From positions 1,426,001 through 1,490,000 of the forward strand of contig JADLSH010000085.1 of NCBI GenBank assembly GCA_016169945.1: a DNA stretch of 64,000 bases, written 5' to 3'. Of this stretch, positions 39,801-45,671 are shown in pieces. Position numbers and translations under genes: made by a program. The notes below the pieces were generated by a model, which worked only from the letters and a program-made list of their open reading frames with translations, did no database searches and was not told where the DNA came from. Each line of letters begins with the position of its first letter. Within the stretch, counting starts at the first letter, position 1. The stretch is from Trachythela sp. YZ-2020. Lineage: Eukaryota > Cnidaria > Anthozoa > Malacalcyonacea > Clavulariidae.

Positions 39801-41008
39801 TATTACCTGTGACAATAACGAAGTGTAGGGTGTGTTTCTAATGTCTGTTTAATTTGTTTTTGTTGCTATTTAAAAGGACAGCTACTAGAGATGCTTCAAG
39901 CACTAGTAAACAGAATAATCCATGCAAACAAATTAGTTTCAAGATGGCACTCTCTCATGAACGAAGCTCATTCTGAGCTGAAGAAAGGCCTTAAAAGGTT
40001 CTTGCATATCAAATCACTACTAACAGCTTAATTGACACCATACTTAGACCCTGCTGAAAATTTCATGAGCCCATTGTTGTTGCCAGCTTATTCATGTTGC
40101 TTGCAGAATCTCAAATATTGTTAATTTCCCTCATTTCATTCACAACAACTTGGCAGGTCTGTGGGCTAAACGAGATAGCCCGCATTGCAAGGCCAGCAGA
40201 CTCAGCTCATGTGAACAGCCCCTGAGAATGCATTCCCACATGCGAGAGATTTATGCAAATCTTTTGTCAATTCCTCACCACTTGCATGCATTTAGTGACT
40301 CACATTTAATAGGTGCAGAAACTAAGAAAGGCATAGGCGTACGGGCCGTGGGGGCGGGCAGGTGGGGGCCCCTGCCCCCAAAAAATTTGGAGATTCAAGT
40401 AATTCAGGCAAATGGTTCACAAATATTCGGGCAAAATAGAATTATGTAGTCTGAACTTAAACGAAAACAGAATTTTATTAGTAATTTAAAGTACTGTATA
40501 TTCATCTGGTTTGCGTATTGTTGGAAAACAATAGTATAATTTGCCAATTCAGTTGCATGCATGCCTTTGCCTGACTGAAGAAGAATTGGCTCTAGCTCTA
40601 ACGACTATAACGAGAACACGTACGGCTATTAATATGAGAACGGTGCATGAAAATGTTATCTTCGCACAATAGACCAAGAACGCTTCAATTCTATCGCTCG
40701 AATTAACATCGGTCTTTTGGCCTTGAAAGAATTAGTTGTGCCCGTACACCTATGAAATCGCACATGTATGCCTATGAAGAAAGGGGAAGAGTTATCTACT
40801 GTACATACTGTACCTAGCCCTCTGATTCAATATCTGCCATATATGTGCTCTGTCAATGTATAATAACACAAATATATATCACGATCATGTTTTATACCTG
40901 TGAAACACGGACAACCTTGTATAACTTGACATCTTGTCCATGACCAAGTGTGACAAATTTATCAGTGTAACCAGGATACCATAATACCCTATAACCAGCA
41001 TCAGCCAT
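6405..41008 (-). CDS. MIOS: MIOS orthologue (GATOR2 WD40 subunit), 23 exons, C-terminus not found
   Basis: Predicted subunit of GATOR2, which opposes GATOR1 and supports mTORC1 activation by amino acids at the lysosome. Exons in transcript order are 41008-40898, 30284-30248, 28896-28818, 24516-24470, 24319-24261, 23973-23904, 23023-22987, 22908-22838, 22723-22613, 22440-22343, 22147-22097, 21256-21126, 20921-20848, 20766-20710, 20251-20183, 20107-20067, 19633-19568, 18861-18735, 17015-16946, 16593-16519, 16107-15983, 15293-15199 and 6476-6405. Every junction has AG/GT sites and a matching phase, giving 591 codons without a stop. Landmarks shared with vertebrate MIOS as I remember it include [35 protein letters not shown] and [14 protein letters not shown]. 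About 230-280 C-terminal residues (zinc-binding region) are missing. Introns reach about 10 kb; one contains the H2B gene on the opposite strand. Confidence 0.9.
6772..7015. repeat. Repeat with inverted GACGACCAGTAGG ends
   Basis: CAGTATAGAGACGACCAGTA at the left is answered by inverted copies near 6950-6980 and 6980-7013. Interior motifs built on ACTGGCCAG and TGGCCA resemble a stretch at about 52160-52310. It is probably a degenerate TIR element. Confidence 0.45.
8099..8205. repeat. Palindromic hairpin repeat
   Basis: GGTGAATATCGGTGAATAAA is followed 50 bases later by its inverse (TTTATTCACCGATATTCACC), with CGAAGTCGAGG-type C/G hairpins between. A similar design is seen at 9415-9490 (GAGGTCTTGAAAATTCGCCC against its inverse). 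Confidence 0.6.
8388..9385. mobile_element. Foldback MITE centred on an ATGGCGG palindrome
   Basis: Two long inverted arms meet near 8725 at GGCGGCCATGTTGGATGGCA and its inverse. Each arm carries AAAGCAATATATAGTATCAT, the CGCGTTAGGTTTAGG-like block, TGCTGACGTCAGCA and the AACAAATTTCAAGT stretch. The outer end reads TATAGAGGTTTTGCACCATCA. The right arm is interrupted by another element. Partial copies are seen at about 10484-10550, 14929-15045 and 30785-31085. Confidence 0.75.
8889..9292. mobile_element. MITE nested in the right arm of the foldback
   Basis: The intact arm would read GAAAATAATGCTGACG, but it is split by about 400 bases that start near GTGCACCGGATTTGG and end near GGATTTTGCACCCC. 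The insert is rich in CCGGATTT and GGCCGGAAT modules and has inverted GTGCA-containing ends. Imperfect AAATAA-type duplications flank it; the exact target duplication is unclear. Confidence 0.6.
11063..11347. mobile_element. Foldback element upstream of H2B
   Basis: ATACACGAATCGCGAAATTC at the left is the inverse of the right end. Long arms share CATGCATTCGTG, AACATTTGAATACTT and CCAGTCACAG-type motifs around a centre near 11185. The right arm holds an extra segment (GACTCAGAACGCGTCATTTG). It ends about 100 bases before the H2B CCAAT motif. Confidence 0.8.
11446..11508 (+). promoter_or_regulatory. CCAAT and TATA motifs of the H2B gene
   Basis: CCAAT lies at 11446-11450 and TATAAA at 11503-11508. 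The TATA motif is 93 bases before the H2B start codon, in the arrangement usual for metazoan core histone promoters. Assigned by motif only. Confidence 0.55.
11601..11978 (+). CDS. Histone H2B
   Basis: A complete intronless 125-codon H2B, which pairs with H2A in the nucleosome. The lysine-rich tail (residues 1-34) runs into the conserved fold: [60 protein letters not shown] and the C-terminal helix with [16 protein letters not shown]. The fold is intact; the tail ([20 protein letters not shown]) is unusually rich in proline and valine compared with the lysine/alanine tails usual for the family. The gene stands alone, with no other core histone in the window and no canonical histone 3' stem-loop in the first 100 bases after the stop. 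It lies inside a MIOS intron on the opposite strand, between two foldback repeats. Confidence 0.93.
   Translation: MPPKTAGSKKAEKPVPVIKPLVDGKAKKRRTKRKESYAVYIYKVLKQVHPDTGVSSKAMNIMNSFVNDIFERIASEATRLAHYNQKSTISSREIQTAVRLLLPGELAKHAVSEGTKAVTKYTSSR
12076..12254. mobile_element. Foldback element downstream of H2B
   Basis: The left end ACTGTGTGTTAAGAAAGGAT is answered by the inverse at the right (ATCCTTTTTTAACACACAGT). The arms continue through CAGAAGCTTTTTG and GAGGCCTGTTTTA to a centre near 12160. It begins about 100 bases after the H2B stop codon. Confidence 0.8.
12356..12714. mobile_element. TIR element with telomere-like CCCTAA core
   Basis: TGTCTCAAAAAAACTGCAAA at the left matches the inverse of TTTGCAGTTTTTTGAGACA at the right. 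Both ends adjoin ACACCCTGTA, a motif seen again at about 12970. Inside, at 12567-12588, is a short CCCTAACCCTA array of the metazoan telomere type. Confidence 0.55.
13055..13357. mobile_element. Foldback MITE with GGCGACATATGA ends
   Basis: TTTTCATATGTCGCTGATGG and its inverse CCATCGGCGACATATGAAAA occur within the unit, followed by a second partial unit ending in CATCGGCGACATATGAGAAC. The interior repeats the CATTGTC and TCATTG modules in both orientations. Confidence 0.65.
13355..13503. mobile_element. 148-bp foldback MITE
   Basis: TTGTTTTCCACTTCAACCGT at the left is matched by the inverse near ACCGTTTGAAGTGGAAAACG at the right, and TACGATAC-type segments pair further in. It abuts the preceding foldback directly. 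Confidence 0.75.
14262..14333 (-). repeat. tRNA-derived SINE head
   Basis: On the minus strand the block reads like a degenerate tRNA: GTGGTGTCGTGGTCACCACG resembles an A-box and ACCCGGGTTCAATCC is a good B-box. A CCA end and clean acceptor stem are missing, so a SINE head is more likely than a working tRNA gene. A shorter A-box-like piece lies on the minus strand near 45375-45420. Confidence 0.5.
14398..14558. mobile_element. Foldback MITE
   Basis: AATACACCTTTACGATAATT with ACGTCAC pairs with GTGACGTAATTATCGAAAGG at the right. Inside, GGGAGCCTCG and its inverse CGAGGCTCCC form a second stem. Confidence 0.75.
15395..15416. repeat. Poly-C run followed by CA microsatellite
   Basis: A run of about 15 C followed by ACACACACAC, inside the MIOS intron between exons 22 and 23. 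Confidence 0.8.
17558..18229. mobile_element. Full-length TTAA-bounded foldback MITE (piggyBac-like)
   Basis: The 672-bp element starts TTAAGGTGGCTCCCTACA and ends with the inverse TGTAGGGAGCCACCTTAA. The two arms pair along almost their whole length, including the CCCCCATTTTTTATTTCAT block and the central AAATTCTGTAGAGCC and GGCTCTACAGAATTT pair. TTAA at both borders is the piggyBac target signature. No transposase is encoded, so it is non-autonomous. Confidence 0.85.
19568..41008 (-). CDS. MIOS: MIOS exons 1-17: N-terminal WD40 propeller
   Basis: The start codon at 41008 opens [18 protein letters not shown], matching the ILWxPxxxDRF start of MIOS. Exons 2-6 give [12 protein letters not shown], the FDQTN to EREFVPHH segment, [13 protein letters not shown] and [11 protein letters not shown], ending in a WDI blade. 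Exons 7-8 are a serine- and glycine-rich linker of about 36 codons. Exons 9-13 carry [55 protein letters not shown] and [13 protein letters not shown]. Exons 14-17 give [34 protein letters not shown] and [16 protein letters not shown]. Exon lengths and phases are mutually consistent, so the propeller is read almost completely. Confidence 0.88.
21446..21808. repeat. 360-bp dispersed repeat, copy 1
   Basis: Runs from CGTTTAGACGTTACTGCTGC to CCCCCCGGATTGTTTAC and is nearly identical to copy 2 at 27530-27893 in the same orientation. Both are in MIOS introns. The flank at 21331-21415 carries a CCTCCGCCAGGGGG block that is echoed at 17350-17370. Confidence 0.85.
23514..23690. mobile_element. Foldback MITE
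   Basis: TAATAGTATGGTTTCGAG at the left is the inverse of CTCGAAACCATACTATTA at the right. The arms continue through ACTCGTGAGTTTT, CAAAGACG and AATTGCAC pairs. Confidence 0.8.
24551..25036 (-). mobile_element. 3' end of a LINE-type retrotransposon
   Basis: A 70-codon minus-strand ORF (25036-24824) reads [20 protein letters not shown] then [18 protein letters not shown], which I recognise as the C-terminal tail of many cnidarian LINE reverse transcriptases. It is followed by a 3' UTR ending in AATAAAG-like sequence and a tetranucleotide tail (GGTA)n at 24551-24570, typical of CR1/L2-like insertions. The element is 5' truncated. Confidence 0.75.
25119..25950. repeat. Composite of CG-rich hairpin repeats
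   Basis: GCTGATAGCCGACGAGGCGC and inverse GCCGAGTTAGTTATCAG make a hairpin at 25150-25195. A second hairpin of the same type, with TGGCTGATAGCCAACGAGGC, lies at 25390-25460. Further right are CTACTAGTAGGATAT copies and ACCAATCAGATTGCAG. The first unit and the end recur at 54752-55066. Confidence 0.7.
25981..26420. repeat. Degenerate GAC/GAA/ACG-rich tract
   Basis: About 440 bases of strongly purine-biased triplet-like sequence (ACGACGACAAACGACAAAGA and similar) without clean periodicity. All minus-strand ORFs here are valine-, serine- and leucine-rich by-products. Confidence 0.75.
27530..27893. repeat. 360-bp dispersed repeat, copy 2
   Basis: Same orientation and almost the same sequence as 21446-21808, with a 4-base insertion (GTTC) near 27635. 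It is followed by an ATCTATCC-type microsatellite at 27895-27935. Confidence 0.85.
28005..28745. repeat. Long degenerate GAC/AAC/ACG-rich tract
   Basis: About 740 bases of the same biased sequence as 25981-26420 (GAACGACTACGAACTCAATA and similar). ORFs on both strands are compositional. It ends at a TA microsatellite near 28768-28780. Confidence 0.75.
29370..29700. mobile_element. TIR element
   Basis: GAAGCCCAGCTCTATTTATG at the left pairs with the inverse around CTAAATAGAGCCTGGGCTTC at the right; CCCGCATA and TGCGGG continue the match. The interior is unique. Confidence 0.65.
30785..31085. mobile_element. Half copy of the ATGGCGG foldback family
   Basis: Carries CAATTAACATGGCGG, the TTTTGCGTTAGGTTC block, AATAATGCTGACGTCAGCAA and the outer end GGTGGTGCAAAACCTCTATA. 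It matches one arm of 8388-9385. Confidence 0.75.
31508..32351. mobile_element. TIR element next to the split-repeat element
   Basis: CCGTACAGACGAGCAAGTTT with TCCTTGACAAG at the left is matched by the inverse at 32312-32347. Subterminal CTTGTCAA and TTGTTC motifs repeat inside. It ends 15 bases before the A1 repeat. Confidence 0.75.
32366..32447 (+). repeat. Split repeat A1
   Basis: 82 bp beginning CTATTCTAAGTGTAACC and ending AAACGAGAC, the same as A2 at 36881-36962. Includes a TATA motif (GGGTATAAAAG) probably driving the element's transcript. Confidence 0.9.
32473..35642 (+). pseudogene. Gag-like split ORF inside the element (frameshifted)
   Basis: Exon 1 (32473-32604) starts about 60 bases after the TATA motif and encodes 44 residues rich in proline, glutamate and glutamine, then CAG/GTATGT. 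The next good acceptor is CTCTTCTTAG before 35371, in phase. Exon 2 begins [20 protein letters not shown], a short coiled coil, then meets a frame change near 35500 and continues as [14 protein letters not shown] and [20 protein letters not shown] to a donor at 35643. The predicted intron contains the minisatellite. Function is inferred from position and from the zinc-knuckle ORF that follows. Confidence 0.5.
33267..34640. repeat. 84-bp dimeric minisatellite, about 15 units
   Basis: Two related 42-base monomers alternate, TTGGTTGTGGCCAATTTACA with a GTGCATGAAAG tail and TTGGTTGAGGCCAATTTACA with a GTGTATGAATA tail, so the true period is 84. Units in the centre are almost identical; both edges decay into weak copies (to about 34900). 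As 84 is a multiple of three, the minus strand reads open for hundreds of codons ([20 protein letters not shown]); this is a by-product. Confidence 0.95.
35703..35894 (+). CDS. Zinc-knuckle ORF of the element
   Basis: A 63-residue ORF with a basic, glycine- and arginine-rich stretch ([13 protein letters not shown]) followed by [14 protein letters not shown], an exact CX2CX4HX4C retroviral-type zinc knuckle, then a stop. It is probably the nucleic-acid-binding end of the gag-like protein and may be joined to the upstream exon by splicing. From 35900 to 36800 I see no further domain. Confidence 0.6.
   Translation: MTRNTSRQTPAHPYCRQTRGRGLGWRSGRGGANPATSVCFNCGHTCHFQRHCPARNSNAYFEH
36813..36962 (+). 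repeat. Overlapping split repeats B1 and A2
   Basis: B1 (36813-36886, GGGCTCGCATTTCCCATAAC to CTATTC) and A2 (36881-36962, CTATTCTAAGTG to ACGAGAC) share CTATTC at 36881-36886. Confidence 0.9.
37129..37706. mobile_element. hAT-like MITE nested between A2 and B2
   Basis: Terminal inverted repeats TAGGCACAGACAGATTGTGC and its exact inverse bound 578 bp. They are flanked by perfect 8-bp duplications CCAACGAC (37121-37128 and 37707-37714), the size made by hAT transposases. The interior carries several AAAAGTTGCTC-type short repeats and no transposase. Confidence 0.9.
37744..37817 (+). repeat. Split repeat B2 (element 3' end)
   Basis: 74 bp, the same as B1 at 36813-36886, ending in CTATTC, the hexamer that opens A1. 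Confidence 0.9.
37818..40897. other. MIOS intron 1 sequence, no gene recognised
   Basis: A 76-codon plus-strand ORF at 39582-39812 (with [20 protein letters not shown]) and the 40150-40449 ORF have no features I recognise. The stretch 39100-40100 has a less AT-rich texture and may be an old transposon remnant. Confidence 0.35.
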
Positions 41009-41544
41009 GATCACACCACTCTTAAATGCGTTCTTGCTAAAAATTTAGTCCGTCGTGAGTTTCAGCATAAACACCAAATAATGCACAAACACCATAATAA
41101 ATATATATACAAAATTAATATAATTTTAGAAGATTTGAGAATTGATCATGTCGAGTGAGAGTTCAGAAACTTGTCTATTTCAACTGCAGCCCGCGATTCT
41201 TTATATATATCAGCGGCACAAACTTCGAGGTAAGTACTTTATCTTATGGAGCTATAATGGATCGTGGACACCGGAAAACGGACACCGGACAAGTGTTAGA
41301 AAAGACGGACAGATGATGTAAGAGACGGATAAATTGGGGAAAAGCAGGAACCGCGCAGCTGGGGGGCCGGGGTTCTTTAGCCCCGCCCCCCCAAATAATT
41401 TGTCATACATATTGTGATTTCTAGTAGAATTCACATATAGTTAAACATAGTATACTATAATTTTTCACAACCATAAAGAAGAATAAAGAAAACATCATTA
41501 CATATATACGCTAGCTCAGTTAACTATAAAGGGCTTAACGATCA

Positions 41545-41691
41545 GGGGCCGGTTGTATAAAAGTCTTAACTACATTTTAACTACCCGTTTTGTAGTTAAA
41601 TAGTAGTTAACTGTAAAATTCGCGATTCTGATTGGTTAACTTTCGCACTAACTATAGTTAACTTTAACTACATTTTTATACAACCGGCCCC
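41545..41691. mobile_element. 147-bp MITE with GGGGCCGGTTGTATAAAA ends
   Basis: GGGGCCGGTTGTATAAAA opens the element and the inverse TTTTATACAACCGGCCCC closes it, with AACTACATTTTAACTAC-like and GTAGTTAA stems inside. It lies about 540 bases upstream of the MIOS start codon. Confidence 0.8.
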
Positions 41692-42084
41692 AGATGTTAC
41701 TTGTTCGATATCTGGATTAGAAGGCTAGATATAAGCTACAAACCGCGGATGCATATTTTAATTCCGAACGTAATCTAGATACGGGATGATAGACGGGTTT
41801 CAAAGAAGAAGCCATTTCATGATCATTTCATGATTCGTTGCGTACGTTCGATCGGTAGATTTGGTAGTCAGCTGAAGAAGAAGTCATGTGACAATGCTCT
41901 TAAATTTTGCCAAAGTGCACGAAATGGCATTTCTGCAGAGATTGTAGATTTCAAAATTTTCTGGGGGAGCCTGCCCTCCCACCCGGCCCCTAAATGTCTC
42001 AAGCCTTCAGCATTCGATTATAGTGCCACTGTACCCTGGAGCCGAAATTTTTAGCCCCCAATGCAAAAATGCTTCGCGGTCCCT

Positions 42085-42190
42085 GATAAGACGGACAAAT
42101 GATAGAAAAGACGGACAAATGATGGAAAAGACGGGACAAATGATGGAAATTAAAAGACGGGACAAATTATGGAAAAGACGGAGACAATGG
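42085..42190. repeat. Short tandem AAAGACGGGACAAATGATGG array
   Basis: About five imperfect units of 18-23 bases. A related stretch (ACGGACACCGG, AAAGACGGACAGATGATG) lies at 41270-41330. Confidence 0.7.
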
Positions 42191-44700
42191 ACTGGTCTTG
42201 AACATGGACTGAACTGACCAGTAAAAACGCAGACTGGTCCCAAATTGCCTATTTCTGAAAACTGGAATGTGAAATCGCGGAACAGGAAAACCTGGATAAA
42301 ACCCGGAATATTAAAATCTCTCGCTATGTTGCAAGAATTATTTACCTCAGCGATTTCGGCAATTTGCAAACGATCAATACCTAACTATTCTCAGGTTTTG
42401 CGATTTACAACATCGCGTTATCAGGGCATTTCTTAATACCGTAGTGTGGTGGGGCATTTGCCCCAGTGGGCCCTTTCTATTGCCCCTGCACCACTGAAGG
42501 AAAAAATGAGCTTGCTGTCCTAGTTGATTGGGCCCTTTGTCCAGATGCTACAAACTTTCAAAGGCGACAACAAAACATTACAATAATATTTTTCTATTTA
42601 ATGAACAGTGTAAAATGCGAACAAAAGCTTTCTTTATTAATTTGTTCTCTAATCCAGTCCCCACCCCACTCCCATCATCTGACTGAACATTTGTATGGAA
42701 GTTGTTAGTTTGCGTAGTAGGCACTGAGTGACAACCAAAATTTAGCTACAGCTAAATAACGTGTACTGTAATAATGATACACACTGGCATAGAAACATTT
42801 AAGGTGGAAAGAAGTATAATTAAGTCTATATAACCAAGTCCGAACCGAAAGAAGCAAGCACACAAGCCCTCACCAAGCAATTTAATCCACCAAAACCAAT
42901 GGAAACTAAAAATGTAGCCAATTTTTGCTATCCACATTCTTCAATTTGGCGGCAGAAAGTATAGGAAATGGCTCACTAAGCCTCAATTTATCACATTTTC
43001 CCGTATCTTCCAACCATAGAATAATATATATCTATTATTTCTATGCTCCTAACGCACATCTTCTGCTTGATTGAAAACACCGTCAATTCTGATCAACCTT
43101 GATTGACATTGAGTAATAATACTTTGACAAACCATATTTCAATGTGATATATTATGGACATTAGTAAGGTAGTGTCCGGTGTGTTTTCTGGCCATGGGCT
43201 CTGTTTGCCTGCATGCAAGCCGTATCAAAGATGAGTACACTGAGTATATAGCTACATGTATATAGGGTATAATTAAGCGTATATATATATATATATTTAA
43301 TCACCTCTGATTCTTGTCATTTAATAATAATTTCATGATACATCGATTTTACTATAGGATAACGTAAATAATCATACAGTTACAACAAGCAATAAATCAA
43401 TTGAAGGTGTATATACTCTTACATCAGACTATATAGTTGATTACAGTACGTAGTGTATAATTATTTCAGTTGAATCATCAGTAAAACGCATTCTAATGCA
43501 AGCTGGTTTCCTGTTGAAAAAAAGATACAATGTTTGAATTAAGACAGCTGCGACAAAATATGCGTTGCTCAGCTGCAGTGCAATCTAGATCTACGAGTAC
43601 AGTTACCAAAATAGTATAACTATATACCTTTCAAAAAACTAAAGGACATAAACAGCAAACACGTCAGCGTCACCAACTAAATCTGGAAAAACATGAAATA
43701 AGTTCTTACTGATAATTAAACATTTAAACTTCAAGTTATTTAACAAAAAATCGACGTGCAAAGCATTAGCGAAAACATAGTAAACTATAAAGGGCAAGGT
43801 GGCAGATTTTCCTCGAAGCCGAAGGGCACTTTTAAATTGATATATACTAAGGGGCGTTTGCGAAACATCGGGAGTTGGACGTTGCCATAATCACGTTTCT
43901 GGTTTGTAAAAAAATATGGGGTCTGGCGATCCTCCCCCAAAATATTTTGACTGCATTTCTAGCACTTTCCGAAGCGAATTCGCAAAACATTACGCAAAAA
44001 TTACTGTTGGTAAACGCGAAATTTGAGGTGTATTATAGACGATTGTATATAAATCAAGTTTCTTCAAGTAATTTTACTTTTTATATACGTATCGCTTTAC
44101 ATGACATAACGACAAAAGTTAGTTATTCTAACTCCACCCTCCTTCTCGGCCAAATATTTTGTTCCGAGGCCTTTGCAAAATATTATGAGGTGACACGCAT
44201 GTTAACAGCAAATTGGAACAAGACTAGTTAATCATAAAGTTAATTTCATACAATATTTCTTACAGTTTTTCCAGCAAAAGGTTGTTGAATATGCTTTATA
44301 TCATCAAAGTGAATGCATTTTTCTTTTTTACTTATACAGTTAAGTTCTATGGCCATTGGTGTCATTTACGGAATTCGTTTTAATTTGTCTGCGAGTATAC
44401 TAAATTGTCTTTATATTACACCTTAATTTACCCATATCTTACCTACTGCAACACAGTTTGACCTTCCACCTATGTTTGTTTATTGTCATTACAGAAACGA
44501 ATCGAATTGTCAGATTGCGGACAAATTCTGGTTTTTTGAGCATATATATACTGCTCCGCTTTTCTGCGAACTGAATTGACTTGATATTCATAAGATTAAC
44601 TCCCTACACATTGGAAAATTTATGTTTTCCTGTCACAACAAGTAATTACCATCTTTTTTCCTCAACTTATTTACATCTAGCAACCAAATTCATCAGTACA
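42191..44700. other. Intergenic DNA, no gene recognised
   Basis: Contains a TA microsatellite at about 43280-43297 and several low-complexity stretches. The 118-codon ORF at 43875-44231 has no domain or upstream gene signal that I can see. Confidence 0.35.
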
Positions 44701-44704
44701 ATAC

Positions 44705-44865
44705 AAGAAACGCTAGTTTATATCGATATCATGCTTGTATAGAACTAATTCATCACAATTTACCAAGGTCCTAAACTCTGGTGTTCTCTCCCTGACACTG
44801 TCAGAAATGCTGAGACGTTAAATTGCTTCAGGAATAGAATGATGCAATATCTACATGAGCTATAA
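44705..44865 (+). pseudogene. LINE reverse transcriptase C-terminal fragment
   Basis: Translated with one frame change the stretch gives YNTRNASLYRYHACI, then LWCSLPDTVRNAETLNCFRN and a terminal MMQYLHEL before a stop. The NTR and LW.SLP signature is the same tail type as at 24.8-25.0 kb but from a different lineage. It is a short, broken, plus-strand remnant. Confidence 0.6.
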
Positions 44866-45075
44866 ACAAATCCTCATGTGCACTGTCGATCTTTAGGGGT
44901 AAATCAAGATTTCTGGATTTGCTTCTCAGGATTAATGGTGAGATTAATTATTTTACAAATATTTACCTTAAATCTAAAGGGCACCCTTGCCCCTCTTGCC
45001 CCACACTTATATATGTATTTGCATCCATTTACCGTTTGTGAACTCATGTTTATATACGTAATTTAGTTGCCTTAA

Positions 45076-45355
45076 GGTATCCACTACAGTCTGTTTCATG
45101 CAATGAAGCACAGAGTCCACTTGAAGAGTGCTTCATTGCATGAAACAAGCTGTATAGTGGATACCTAGAGGTGAGCGAAAACTATATATGGAACTCGCCT
45201 TGGTTCACGAAATGTCAAAAGGTGCTCATATCATTATACAAATAGAGCAAATATACTTTTGTCTTACCTCAAGGTTGCCACTACAGCCTGTTTTATCCAA
45301 TGAAGGAATCTTGAGGTAGCTGAAACAGGCTGTAGTGTCTCACCTCAAGGTTGTG
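45076..45355. mobile_element. Two adjacent palindromic elements
   Basis: AGGTATCCACTACAGTCTGT and TTTCATGCAATGAAGCA pair with their inverses across 45076-45166. At 45268-45355 a second palindrome has CCTCAAGGTTGCCACTACAG and ACAGGCTGTAGTG stems. They share CTACAG(T/C)CTGTTT, echoed at 50800 (AAACAGCCTGTTGCAG). Confidence 0.7.
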
Positions 45356-45671
45356 TTTATTAATCAGACAGAAGTGATAGGCACATGCACTAACCACTGT
45401 GCCAGTGTGCCACCAATCAGGGAGTATTAATCAAAACCCAGTTATCATTAGCAGAAAATGGTATGCAACCAGCAGTTGTCAAGGTGAGAAAATAATATAA
45501 TTCTTTTCATCATCAGTATGTTTGTATTTCAAAGCAAACAAATAGAATTGAGAGATATAGAACATGGTAATTAGTTTTAGTTTATAGTTCTGAAATTGAC
45601 CACCATCTTGTGCCCCGTAAAGCTTACCGAAATCCACTTATTATACATATGGGATAAATAGCAACACTCAC

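Noticed and set aside
43875..44231. 118-codon plus-strand ORF
   Set aside because: No domain, signal or splice context; chance ORF in AT-rich DNA is more likely.
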